Of a stretch of 64,000 nt of DNA, positions 32,935 through 42,208 are shown in pieces. Origin of the DNA: Nonomuraea spiralis (GTDB lineage: Bacteria; Actinomycetota; Actinomycetes; Streptosporangiales; Streptosporangiaceae); NCBI RefSeq assembly GCF_014648435.1, contig NZ_BMRC01000007.1, forward strand, positions 310,001-374,000. The letters are read 5' to 3'. The position numbers were made by a program, and so were the translations under genes. How positions within the stretch are numbered: the first letter of the stretch is position 1; every line of letters starts with the position of its first letter. Under the pieces are notes generated by a model. That model saw only the letters and a list, made by a program, of their open reading frames with translations, was not told where the DNA came from and ran no database searches.

Positions 32935-34802
32935 GCTCTCCCCTTCAGCGTCAGCGGCGGCACGCCGGGCGTCTCCAGGTCGAAGATCAGCCCGTAGAAG
33001 GCCAGTTCGGCCTCCAGCACCGCCACGATGGTCTCTTCCCTGCGCCAGCCGTGCTGCTCGCCGGCGAAGGTGAGCAGAGCCCACTGTTTGCCGTGCTTGT
33101 CCAGTTCGGCGGTGAATCGCTCGGCCTGGCCCACGTCCACGATCGCGTCCTCCAGACCGTGCAACATGAGGCATGGGCCCGATGCCCGGGCCGCGTTCAG
33201 GAGCGGCGAGCGGTCGGTGTACCGCTGCCGCGTCTCGGGCAGCGGGCCCACCAGGCCGTCGAGGTAGCGCGACTCGAAGTCGTGCGTCTCGGCCGCCCAG
33301 CTCTCCGGGTCGGTGATCGCGTAGTGCGCGACCCCGCCCGCGAACACGTCGCTGTGCACCAGCGCGGCCACCGTGGTCCAGCCGCCGGCGCTGCCGCCCC
33401 GGATCGCGATCCTGGCGGCGTCCGCCCGGCCGAGCTGCACCAGGCCGCGCGCCACCTTGGCGCAGTCGTGCACGTCCACCACACCCCACTGGTGCCGCAG
33501 CCGCTCGCGGTAGGCCCGGCCGTAGCCGGTCGAGCCGCCGTAGTTCACCACGGCCACGCCGATGCCCCTGCTGGTGAAGTAGGCGATCTCCAGATCCAGG
33601 ACGACCGGCTGGTTCCCGGTCGGGCCGCCGTGCACGAAGATCACGTACGGCGCCGGGCCCGCCACCCCGGCCGGCGGGTAGAGATGGGCGTGCACGCCCT
33701 CGACCGTCACCGCCTCCGGCGTGGGCAGCAGCGCCCGGTCGGGCAGCGACTTGGGGGCCGAGACGACCTCGTGCCCGCCGGTGCCGAGATCGACCAGCGC
33801 GACCTCCAGCGGCGTGTACGGCGTCGCCCCCACCGCCGCCGCCCTGCCCCCGGCCGCCGACACCGTCGAGGCCCAGTACGTGTGCCCGTCCCCGCCGATC
33901 TCCCGCAGCCCGCCCGTCTCCGGGTCGAGCACGCCCAGGCGGCGGTGGTCGGCGGTGCCGTACACGACGACCAGGCTCTCGCCCGCCGGGGCCAGGCAGG
34001 CCAGGCCCGGCTTCCACGCCGCCGCGCCGAACTCCAGGTCGAGCGGCGTGAGGTTGCGCGAGGGGGAGCCGTCGAGGTGGACGAGGTGCACGTTCCACCA
34101 GCCGGTCGGGTCGGTGACGGCGTACAGGGAGCCGTCGTCGCGCCACTCGGCCTGGGCCACCGACTCCTCGGGGCCGCCCGCCACGACCCGGTGGGGGCCC
34201 GCCACGCCGTCCGGGGACAGGGGGGCCACGCACAGCTCGGTGCCGTCCCAGGGCATGTTCGGGTGGTTCCAGCCGATCCAGGCGATCTGCGTGCCGCCGG
34301 GGGACAGGCGGGGGTTCATCAGGAAGTGGTGGGCGCGGGCGACGACCCTGAGCGGGCCGCCGTCCAGGGGGACCGCTACCAGGTCACGCGCGTCGTCGAT
34401 CTCGCGGACCGCCCACACCTCCGCGCGGCCGGGCGGCAGGTAGAGGTCGCCGTACCGGGCCGGGCCCTCGGGCGTGAGGGCGACCGGTTCTGCGGCCTTC
34501 CCGGAGGAGGCGTCCAGGCGGTAGAGCCGTTGGTCGGACCAATTGGTGAAGACCAGGCCGCCGCCCGGCAGCGGGCGCCAGGAGCGGCCGCCGTACTCGA
34601 CCAGGCGGTTACGGGCGTTCCAGCCGGGAGGCAGCGCGTCGGCGCGGGAGCCGTCGGGCAGGCGGCGCACCACGCAGCGCCGGCCGCCCTCGTGCGGGCG
34701 CGGCTCGTCCCACCACACCTCCACGCCCTCGGGCGTGGCCACGGCCTCCACCCACTGGGGGCCGCCGTCGGTACGCGCCACATCGATCGGTCGAATACTC
34801 AT
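32931..34802 (-). CDS. S9 family prolyl-oligopeptidase-like serine peptidase
   Basis: The 623-residue protein has a beta-propeller-like N-terminal region (about 1-360) with repeated W-x-x-D-G-type blades and a C-terminal alpha/beta-hydrolase peptidase domain. The nucleophile lies in IRGGSAGGWTT, the Asp in HGLEDAIVD and the His in GEQHGW. These proteins cleave short peptides, often after Pro or acyl-amino acids. There is no signal peptide, so it is cytosolic. It starts six bases after the C39-type gene and overlaps the M20 gene. Confidence 0.92.
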   Translation of the reverse strand: MSIRPIDVARTDGGPQWVEAVATPEGVEVWWDEPRPHEGGRRCVVRRLPDGSRADALPPGWNARNRLVEYGGRSWRPLPGGGLVFTNWSDQRLYRLDASSGKAAEPVALTPEGPARYGDLYLPPGRAEVWAVREIDDARDLVAVPLDGGPLRVVARAHHFLMNPRLSPGGTQIAWIGWNHPNMPWDGTELCVAPLSPDGVAGPHRVVAGGPEESVAQAEWRDDGSLYAVTDPTGWWNVHLVHLDGSPSRNLTPLDLEFGAAAWKPGLACLAPAGESLVVVYGTADHRRLGVLDPETGGLREIGGDGHTYWASTVSAAGGRAAAVGATPYTPLEVALVDLGTGGHEVVSAPKSLPDRALLPTPEAVTVEGVHAHLYPPAGVAGPAPYVIFVHGGPTGNQPVVLDLEIAYFTSRGIGVAVVNYGGSTGYGRAYRERLRHQWGVVDVHDCAKVARGLVQLGRADAARIAIRGGSAGGWTTVAALVHSDVFAGGVAHYAITDPESWAAETHDFESRYLDGLVGPLPETRQRYTDRSPLLNAARASGPCLMLHGLEDAIVDVGQAERFTAELDKHGKQWALLTFAGEQHGWRREETIVAVLEAELAFYGLIFDLETPGVPPLTLKGRA

Positions 34803-34808
34803 GAAGAA

Positions 34809-35852
34809 TCACCAATTGCCGTTGGTACAGGGGGGCAGGGGGTGCCCGGGCGGGTGGAGGACGTACACGATGCCGCCGCTGCCCGAACTCCTCAGCCACA
34901 CGTTCTCGAACGCTGCCCGCGGATAGACCCGGCGAACCCCGCCGTCCGCGGGCGCGGCGGGGTCGTTCACGACGACGTCGCCCCCGGCGGTGAAGCCGGT
35001 GACGACCAGGATGTGACCGTTCGTGGAGTAGCCGGAGCCGGGCAGCTCGTGCGCCCTGAACGATAGCGAGGCGATCACCGGGATCCCGGCCAGCACGAAC
35101 GCCTCCAGCTCGGCCGCCGACAGCAGTCTCGTCACGAAGCCGGTCAGCCCGTAACGGCCCGCGTAGGCGACGTTGAACGGCCAGTTGCCGGTGCCCTGGT
35201 AGCTGTCGTCGTAGGTTCCCATGGCCGCGTGGTCCACCGCCGGGGCGGGGTCGCCGGCGCCCACCCAGGTCAGCTCGCCGGGCTCCGGGCCGCGGCCCCA
35301 GAAGGCCAGCGTCATCGCCACCGAGGCGGGGCCGCACCAGTTGGCGCCGCCGCCGTCCCAGCGCGGGTGGTGCCCGGCGTGCGCGTGCTGGGAGTAACCG
35401 GGCACGTCCAGCTCGACGGGCCCGGTCACCCCCGGCGTGCTCGGCACGACCGGACGCCTCGGCAGGGCCGAGGCGAGCACGCCGAGCGAGGTCATCCGCG
35501 CGCCCTCGCCGCGCGCGGTGACCCGCGCCTGGAACGCCACCACCGGCCGCCTGGCCACGAACGTGTCCACGGCCACGTCGCCGTCCTCGTCACCCTGACC
35601 GGGCACCGAGGTACGCGGTCCGTGCTCGGACCAGCGGCCCATGACGTACCACCTGGTCAGCGTGCCCGCCTCGGTCCTGGCCCGCAGCTCCACCTCGACC
35701 TCGGCGCCCGGCGGCGTACGCGCGGTCCAGGAGGGCACGAGCTGGGTGGCCGCGAAGCCGACCCGGTGTTCCTCGCTGGTCCACGTGCCTCCGGGCACGG
35801 TCAGACGGGTGAAGGCGACGCGCGCCAGATCGACGGTGAGCACCAGCCCCAT
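34809..35852 (-). CDS. C39-like cysteine peptidase
   Basis: The 347-residue protein has an N-terminal beta-rich domain of about 140 residues and a C39-like papain-fold domain. The nucleophile is C173 in GGGANWCGPASVAMTLAFWG, the catalytic His lies in STNGHILVVTGFT, and an Asp/Asn follows in VVVNDPAAP. The YSQHAHAGHHPRWDGGG stretch before the Cys is typical of the family. No signal peptide is visible. The start could be ATG 35852, with TATGAA six bases upstream, or 35879. It is the first gene of the peptidase operon. Confidence 0.83.
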   Translation of the reverse strand: MGLVLTVDLARVAFTRLTVPGGTWTSEEHRVGFAATQLVPSWTARTPPGAEVEVELRARTEAGTLTRWYVMGRWSEHGPRTSVPGQGDEDGDVAVDTFVARRPVVAFQARVTARGEGARMTSLGVLASALPRRPVVPSTPGVTGPVELDVPGYSQHAHAGHHPRWDGGGANWCGPASVAMTLAFWGRGPEPGELTWVGAGDPAPAVDHAAMGTYDDSYQGTGNWPFNVAYAGRYGLTGFVTRLLSAAELEAFVLAGIPVIASLSFRAHELPGSGYSTNGHILVVTGFTAGGDVVVNDPAAPADGGVRRVYPRAAFENVWLRSSGSGGIVYVLHPPGHPLPPCTNGNW

Positions 35853-35944
35853 TGTGGTTTCATACCCGGTGTCGCACATCGGTTGGTTTACGTACCGGCC
35901 TGAGGGTGCGCCCCCGGGCCGGGCCCGCGCCCGGCGGGCTCACC

Positions 35945-37057
35945 TCACAGGTACAGGCCGGTGGACTCGTCGGCGCCGGCCGGGCTGATCTGACGGCCCG
36001 CGCGCAGGGCGAACAGTTCGGCGAGGGTCGCGCCCGAGGCGCCGACGCCGTTCGGCGAGCCGAGCCAGGAGACGGCCTCGTCCCTGGTCAGCGGGCCGAC
36101 CTCGATCTGGGCCAGACAGCGGCCCGGACGGATCACGGCCGGGTGCAGGCGGGTCAGGTCCTCGTTCGTGGTGATGGCGACCAGCACGTCGCGGCCCTGG
36201 CCGAGCAGGCCGTCGGTGAGGTTGAGCAGCCGCGAGAGCCCCTGGCCGGCCTGCGCCTTGGCGCCCGAGCTGATCAGCTCGTCGCAGTCCTCCAGGACCA
36301 GCAGCCGCCACCGCTGGGTGTCCTCGTCGGTGTCGTAGCCGACCGCCACCTCCATCAGGTAGCCCGGGTCGTTGAACAGCCGCTCGGGGTCGAGCACGCA
36401 GTCGACCTGGCACCAGTCGTGCCACTGCTTGGCCAGCGTGCGCAGCAGCGTGGTCTTGCCGGTGCCGGGCTGGCCGTGCAGCAGGATGAGCCGGCCGTTC
36501 ACGTCGGCGGGCGTGGTGGCCATCAGGCGGCCGAGCGCCGGGCGCACCTGCGCCGAGTAGTTCGTACCGATCTCGTCCCAGGGCTGGGCGGTGATCGGCT
36601 TCTCCGACCGGTTGCCGCCGTGGGAGCCCCGCCACCAGAAGCCCATCTCGACGTGGTCGGCGTCGGGCATCGGCTCCTCGGCGCCGTCGATGCTCTCCTT
36701 CATCACCGAGGTGGCCAGTTCCTCGCTCACCGCCGTCACGCTCACCGTGGCGGTGCGGTTGCGGTGGCGTACGACCCGCAGGGTCCAGCCCTCGCCGCTG
36801 ATGAGCCGCGACTCCGAACCGTCCTCCACCTGCGCGGTGCGCAACACCCGCCCCTCGGCCGGCCGCAGCCGCGCGTCCGGCCGCACGCGCTCCAGGTTGG
36901 CCAGCCGGGACCAGGGCTGGACGCCCGTCGCGAACGGCGACAGCGCCAGGGCGTCGATGACGTCGATCGCTGAGTCGGCGTCGTCGATCCAGATGTTCAT
37001 CGGCAGCTCGGACGAGGAGTCCGGGCTGGGGAACGGCACCTCCCTGATCACAGACAT
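35945..37057 (-). CDS. AAA ATPase with a DUF5925-type N-terminal domain
   Basis: The 370-residue protein has an N-terminal domain of about 180 residues (DUF5925-like) followed by an AAA domain. Walker A is HGQPGTGKTT (194-203), Walker B is LLVLEDCDEL, sensor 1 is VAITTNED and the arginine-finger region is HPAVIRPGRC. Its role is unknown. It is likely a single-domain remodelling ATPase. It precedes, on the opposite strand, the CASTOR/POLLUX-like channel gene, with a 288-base region between them. Confidence 0.85.
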   Translation of the reverse strand: MSVIREVPFPSPDSSSELPMNIWIDDADSAIDVIDALALSPFATGVQPWSRLANLERVRPDARLRPAEGRVLRTAQVEDGSESRLISGEGWTLRVVRHRNRTATVSVTAVSEELATSVMKESIDGAEEPMPDADHVEMGFWWRGSHGGNRSEKPITAQPWDEIGTNYSAQVRPALGRLMATTPADVNGRLILLHGQPGTGKTTLLRTLAKQWHDWCQVDCVLDPERLFNDPGYLMEVAVGYDTDEDTQRWRLLVLEDCDELISSGAKAQAGQGLSRLLNLTDGLLGQGRDVLVAITTNEDLTRLHPAVIRPGRCLAQIEVGPLTRDEAVSWLGSPNGVGASGATLAELFALRAGRQISPAGADESTGLYL

Positions 37058-37345
37058 AGGTAAAGGATCTCCTTCGTGGGCTCGGATGTCGAAGGGTTAT
37101 GTGAGCGGTCGTTCACTTCTGCCGGGGCCGGGCACGTCATGCCGGGTGCGGGCGAGGGCGCCGCCTTTCAGCTCCAGCCAGACAGTACCCGGGATGCGGC
37201 CGCCAGTGGTCGCCCCCAAGGGAGAAAGTCGGTCACTCCGGCCGCACCCGGAGAAGACCGCCATGATCCGCCATGCGCGAACCAAGATCGCCCGGTACCT
37301 TGTGTCCTCGTGTCAAATCACTCCTTACGTGGAGGTATCGGGGAA
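37058..37345. promoter_or_regulatory. Divergent intergenic region with a near-palindrome
   Basis: This 288-base gap separates the AAA ATPase and the channel gene. Near its left end GTGAGCGGTCGTTCAC (37101-37116) is a near-palindrome in which six of eight base pairs match, resembling a TetR-family site. The ribosome binding site GGAGG (37331-37335) serves the channel gene. No further gene was seen. Confidence 0.4.
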
Positions 37346-39211
37346 GTGTCGAGGGTCACGTTCCGCGAACGGGCGCGGTACTGGTTCGACAACACCATGT
37401 CGAGGGGGACGGCGTCGCTCATCGGCTGGCTCGCGCTGGTGTCGGTCGCCCTCATCCTCGTGGTGGCCGCGTTCACGCTCTGGCTCGCGCCCGACGAGCC
37501 CGACGGCGTCAGCGGCGCCGGGCAGGTGCTCTGGATCGCCCTCATGCACGCCCTCACTCCCAGCAAGGTCGCCAGCGACAAGGGCTCACTCGGCTACATG
37601 ACCGTGATGTTCGCCGGGTCGCTCGGCGGCATCTTCATCGTCAGCATGCTCGTCGGCCTGCTGTCCAACGGCCTCAAGCAGAAGGTGGACCGCCTGCGCA
37701 GGGGCCGCTCGCGCATCGTCGAGTCCGGCCACACGGTGGTGCTCGGCTGGTCGGACCAGGTGTTCACGATCATCGCCGAACTCGTCAAGGCACACGCCAG
37801 CCAGAAGGGCTCGGTCATCGCCGTCCTGGCCGACCACGACAAGCTGGCCATGGAGGAGGACATCCGCGAGCACGTCGGCGACCTGGGCAGGACGCGGCTG
37901 GTGTGCCGTACCGGCCGTCCCACCGAGCCGCGCGACCTCGGCCTGATGAACCTGGATGACGCCCGCTCCGTCGTCGTGCTCTCCCCCGAGGGCGAGGACC
38001 CCGACGCGCACGTCATCAAGATCCTGCTGGCCCTGGCCAAGCGGGCCGGCTCGCACCCGCCCGTCGTCGCCGCCCTCGCCTCCGGCCGCAACCTCGCCGC
38101 CGCCCGGCTGGCCGGCGGCAAGGACGTGCACCTCGTCGACTCCGACGACACCGCCTCCCGGCTGATCGTGCAGTCCTCCCGCCAGTCCGGCATGTCCGTC
38201 GTCTGCATGGACCTGCTCAACTTCGACGGCGGCGAGATCTACCTGCGCGCCGACGAGGAACTCGTGGGCGCCACCTACGGCAAGGCGCTGCACGCCTACC
38301 AGACCGCCGCCGTCATCGGCCTGCGCAGGCCGGCGGGCGTCGTGCTCAACCCGCCCATGGACACCGTCGTCACCGCCGAGGACCAGGTCATCGTCATCGC
38401 CCACGACGACTCCCACATCAGGCTCGCCACCGGCGAGCCCCCCGTGGACGAGCAGGCCGTCACCGCGACCGGCGCCACGCGACCCGAGCCAGAACGCACC
38501 CTCCTGCTCAACTGGAACGGCCGCGCCGAGCAGATCGTGCGCTACCTCGACGGCTACGTCTCCCCGGGCTCGGTCCTCGACATCGCCGCCGACCATCCCG
38601 ACGCCGGCGCCGGCCTGACCGGGCTGCGCACCCTCACCGTGAACGTCAAGGACTGCGACACCACCGACAGGTACGCGCTCGAATCCCTCGGCATCGGCCT
38701 CTACCAGCACGTCATCGTGCTCTCCGACGACCGTTTCAAGCCCCACCACGCCGACACCCGTACGCTCATGACCCTGCTCCAGCTCCGCGACATGCAGAGC
38801 ACGCTCGGCGAGCACTACTCGATCGTCAGCGAGATGCACGACGAGGGCAACCGGGCGCTCGCCGAGGTCACCGAGGCCGACGACATCGTCATCAGCGACA
38901 CCGTCATCGGCCTCCTGCTGGCCCAGCTCGCCGAGAACCGGCACCTCGCCGACGTGTTCGGCTACCTGTTCGACTCCCACGGCTCGGAGATCTACCCCAG
39001 GCCCGCCGCCTCCTACGTCAGGACCGGCACGCAGGTCACCTTCGCCACCGTCGTGGAGGCGGCCCGGCGCAGGGGCGAGACCGCCATCGGCTATCGCGAC
39101 AACCTGTCCAGGAACGTCCCGCCGCACTACGGCATCGTGCTGAACCCGGACAAGAGCGACCCGGTCGTGCTCGGCGGCAAGGACTCGGTGATCGTCCTGG
39201 CCGAACGCTGA
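37346..39211 (+). CDS. CASTOR/POLLUX-like ion channel with RCK domains
   Basis: The 621-residue protein has two TM segments (about 24-47 and 85-107) around a pore-like loop (VLWIALMHALTPSKV) and two or more Rossmann RCK/TrkA-N-like domains (TVVLGWSDQVFTIIAELV, LLLNWNGRAEQIVRYLDGYV). It is a bacterial relative of the plant channels CASTOR/POLLUX and of calcium-gated K+ channels (MthK type). The ending AVIVLAE-like motif is typical of TrkA-C. GTG 37346 has GGAGG ten bases upstream. The ion selectivity is unknown. Confidence 0.88.
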   Translation: MSRVTFRERARYWFDNTMSRGTASLIGWLALVSVALILVVAAFTLWLAPDEPDGVSGAGQVLWIALMHALTPSKVASDKGSLGYMTVMFAGSLGGIFIVSMLVGLLSNGLKQKVDRLRRGRSRIVESGHTVVLGWSDQVFTIIAELVKAHASQKGSVIAVLADHDKLAMEEDIREHVGDLGRTRLVCRTGRPTEPRDLGLMNLDDARSVVVLSPEGEDPDAHVIKILLALAKRAGSHPPVVAALASGRNLAAARLAGGKDVHLVDSDDTASRLIVQSSRQSGMSVVCMDLLNFDGGEIYLRADEELVGATYGKALHAYQTAAVIGLRRPAGVVLNPPMDTVVTAEDQVIVIAHDDSHIRLATGEPPVDEQAVTATGATRPEPERTLLLNWNGRAEQIVRYLDGYVSPGSVLDIAADHPDAGAGLTGLRTLTVNVKDCDTTDRYALESLGIGLYQHVIVLSDDRFKPHHADTRTLMTLLQLRDMQSTLGEHYSIVSEMHDEGNRALAEVTEADDIVISDTVIGLLLAQLAENRHLADVFGYLFDSHGSEIYPRPAASYVRTGTQVTFATVVEAARRRGETAIGYRDNLSRNVPPHYGIVLNPDKSDPVVLGGKDSVIVLAER

Positions 39212-39264
39212 CCCCGGACCCGGCGCCGATCCCCGGACCGGCGCGGTGGGTTACGGTGTGCGGC

Positions 39265-40203
<939 letters not shown>

Positions 40204-40300
40204 GCGGATGATCGAGCCCTGAAAAGGCGCGATCCCCGGACCTGCTCGCACCGCTCGCGTTACGCTCGGTCGTCCCGATATCTACTCTCGGAGAGCATCC

Positions 40301-42163
40301 GTGGCCATCGATCTGGTGTTACGCCGCGACTGGCAGGCCCGCGCGCCGCGCGGCGCCTACACCCAGCTTGACTCGACCAAGGGCGTCAAGGTCCACTACA
40401 CCGGCGGCAGGGTCGATCCCGCCATCGTCTCCGACCACGCCGGCTGCGTCGAGCTGGTGAGATCCATCCAGGGCTATCACATGGACGGCAACGGCTGGAT
40501 CGACATCGGCTACTGCGTCGACGAGGAGACGGAAATCCTGACGCGGCAGGGCTGGAAGCGGTATCGCGAGCTGGAACCGGGGGAGAGCGTGCTCACCCTC
40601 AACCACGAGACGGGCGCGTCCGAATGGCAGGGGCTGCTCGACGTGTACGTCTTTCCGGCAGGCACCAGGGAGATGGTGCGCATGGAAGGCGCGTCCCACT
40701 CCTCCCTGACCACGCCGCAGCACCGCTGGCCCGTCGAGCGCCGTAGACGGCGTACCGGAACCGACCGGCGCAAGGGCCGTGACGGTGGGCCGCCCGCCGG
40801 CCGAACGCCCCGGGCGGTCACCGAGCACGAGCGGCTGTGGGTGACCACGGAGACGATGGGGTACTGGGACAGAGTGCCGTTGGCGGCGCCCTGTGCCGAT
40901 CTTCCCGCCGAAGCGAAATGGTCGGACGCCCTCGTGGAGCTCGTTGCCTGGTTCTGGACAGAAGGGCATGTCAAGCCGCTTCGGGGCAGCCCGACCACGA
41001 GTGTGGCCATTTACCAGTCGCAGAAGAACCCGGTGTACGTGGCCAGGATCCGCGAGGCGCTCATGTCGGTCTTCGGCCCTCCTGTCCCAGGCTTCCCGCG
41101 CACCGGCCGGGGCACCGACGGGGTGCCTCGGTGGCGGGAGACCGTCAACCGGCACCTCACCGAGTTCCACCTGTCCTCCGACGCCGGGCGGCGGCTGCTG
41201 GAGATGGCGCCGGGCAGAGTGCCGACCTTCGAGTTCCTGCTTTCCCTCACCCGGGCACAGCTGTCCCTGTTCATCGAGACCTCGCTCGCCGCCGACAACA
41301 ACGGAAAGGACAAGCTGGCGCAGCAGAATCGGGCGGCGGCGGAGGCGTTCATGTTCGCCGTGCTTTTGACGGGCAGTTCCGCGTCCTTGCGTCGCAGGCC
41401 GCCGACGGCGACGTGTGCGAGCGACATGTGGTCGGTCACCATCCGGCGGCAACAGTATTTCGCGCCGCGCGCAGCCCGGAAGGGCGCCGGCTTCAAGATC
41501 AGCCGGGAGGTCTACCATGGTGAGATCTGGTGTCCCAGGACCGAGAACCAGACCTGGCTGGCCAGGCGCGCCGGCACCGTCTACTTCACGGGGAACTCCT
41601 TCGTGGCTTGTCCGCACCGGAAGGTGTTCGAGGGGCGGGGGCTGCACCATCTGCCCGCCGCCAACGGGCCGGGGCTCAACTCCGGTCATTACGCCGTGCT
41701 CGGGCTGGTGGGCAACGCCGGTCTCGTGCAGCCGCCCGACGGCGTCCTGCACGCGATCCTCGACGCCGTCCAGTACGTACGCGACCGGGGCAACGCCGGC
41801 AAGGAGATCAAGGGCCACCGCGACGGCTACTCCACCGACTGCCCCGGCGACCCGCTGTACGCCTGGATCAAGCGCGGCGCCCCGCGCCCCGGCAGCACGA
41901 CCCCGCCCACCAATCCGCCGACGACCCCGCCCTTCCCCGGCCGGCTGCTGAAGTACCCGCCGGTCATGGAGGGAGAGGACGTGCGCACCTGGCAGCGGCA
42001 GATGCGCAAGCGCGGCTGGGACGTGACGGTCGACGGCGCGTACGGGAGCCGGTCCCGCGACGTGTGCCGCAGGTTCCAGCGTGAACAGGGCGTCGACGAC
42101 GACGGTGTCGTGGGCCCGGTCACGTGGAGACTGGCCTGGGAGGCGCCGCTCGCCGACGGGTAA
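40301..42163 (+). CDS. PGRP-type N-acetylmuramoyl-L-alanine amidase carrying an intein
   Basis: The 620-residue precursor contains a host protein of 259 residues split by an intein after Y71. The host part is a peptidoglycan-recognition amidase (amidase_2). Zinc ligands are H32 in KVHYTGG, the His of KGHRDGYS and the Cys of TDCPGD. A Pro/Thr linker and a C-terminal peptidoglycan-binding domain follow (VRTWQRQMRKRGWDVTVDGAYG). There is no signal peptide, as in phage endolysins, so it may be of phage origin. Codon 7 is TTA. The start is GTG 40301 with GGAGAG upstream. The amidase fold should be active only after splicing. Confidence 0.93.
   Translation: MAIDLVLRRDWQARAPRGAYTQLDSTKGVKVHYTGGRVDPAIVSDHAGCVELVRSIQGYHMDGNGWIDIGYCVDEETEILTRQGWKRYRELEPGESVLTLNHETGASEWQGLLDVYVFPAGTREMVRMEGASHSSLTTPQHRWPVERRRRRTGTDRRKGRDGGPPAGRTPRAVTEHERLWVTTETMGYWDRVPLAAPCADLPAEAKWSDALVELVAWFWTEGHVKPLRGSPTTSVAIYQSQKNPVYVARIREALMSVFGPPVPGFPRTGRGTDGVPRWRETVNRHLTEFHLSSDAGRRLLEMAPGRVPTFEFLLSLTRAQLSLFIETSLAADNNGKDKLAQQNRAAAEAFMFAVLLTGSSASLRRRPPTATCASDMWSVTIRRQQYFAPRAARKGAGFKISREVYHGEIWCPRTENQTWLARRAGTVYFTGNSFVACPHRKVFEGRGLHHLPAANGPGLNSGHYAVLGLVGNAGLVQPPDGVLHAILDAVQYVRDRGNAGKEIKGHRDGYSTDCPGDPLYAWIKRGAPRPGSTTPPTNPPTTPPFPGRLLKYPPVMEGEDVRTWQRQMRKRGWDVTVDGAYGSRSRDVCRRFQREQGVDDDGVVGPVTWRLAWEAPLADG
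40514..41596 (+). other. Intein in the amidase gene, with a degraded LAGLIDADG-type endonuclease region
   Basis: Residues 72-432 of the precursor (361 residues) form an intein. Block A begins with Cys1 (CVDEETEILTRQGWKRYREL) after Tyr71. Block B is LTTPQHRW (137-143). Block F is YHGEIWCPRTENQTW, then RAGTVYFTGN. It ends in Gly-Asn rather than the usual His-Asn, and the +1 residue is Ser433. Between, LVELVAWFWTEGHV (211-224) and FIETSLAADNNG (324-335) resemble the two LAGLIDADG motifs, the first possibly degraded. The VWCP-x-T motif recalls phage terminase inteins. The insertion lies in the highly conserved GWIDIGY-SF strand. Confidence 0.92.
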
Positions 42164-42208
42164 CCCCCGGGTTACTGCCGCCGTCCGGCAGCGCCTACTA
42201 TCCGTTGC

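Noticed and set aside
37101..37116. Near-palindrome GTGAGCGGTCGTTCAC as a firm operator
   Set aside because: Only six of eight pairs match and no adjacent TetR gene exists, so it is kept only as a weak note.
41011..41523. The intein region as a separate gene overlapping the amidase
   Set aside because: The frame is continuous from GTG 40301 to 42163, and the flanks join into one amidase strand at the expected intein borders.
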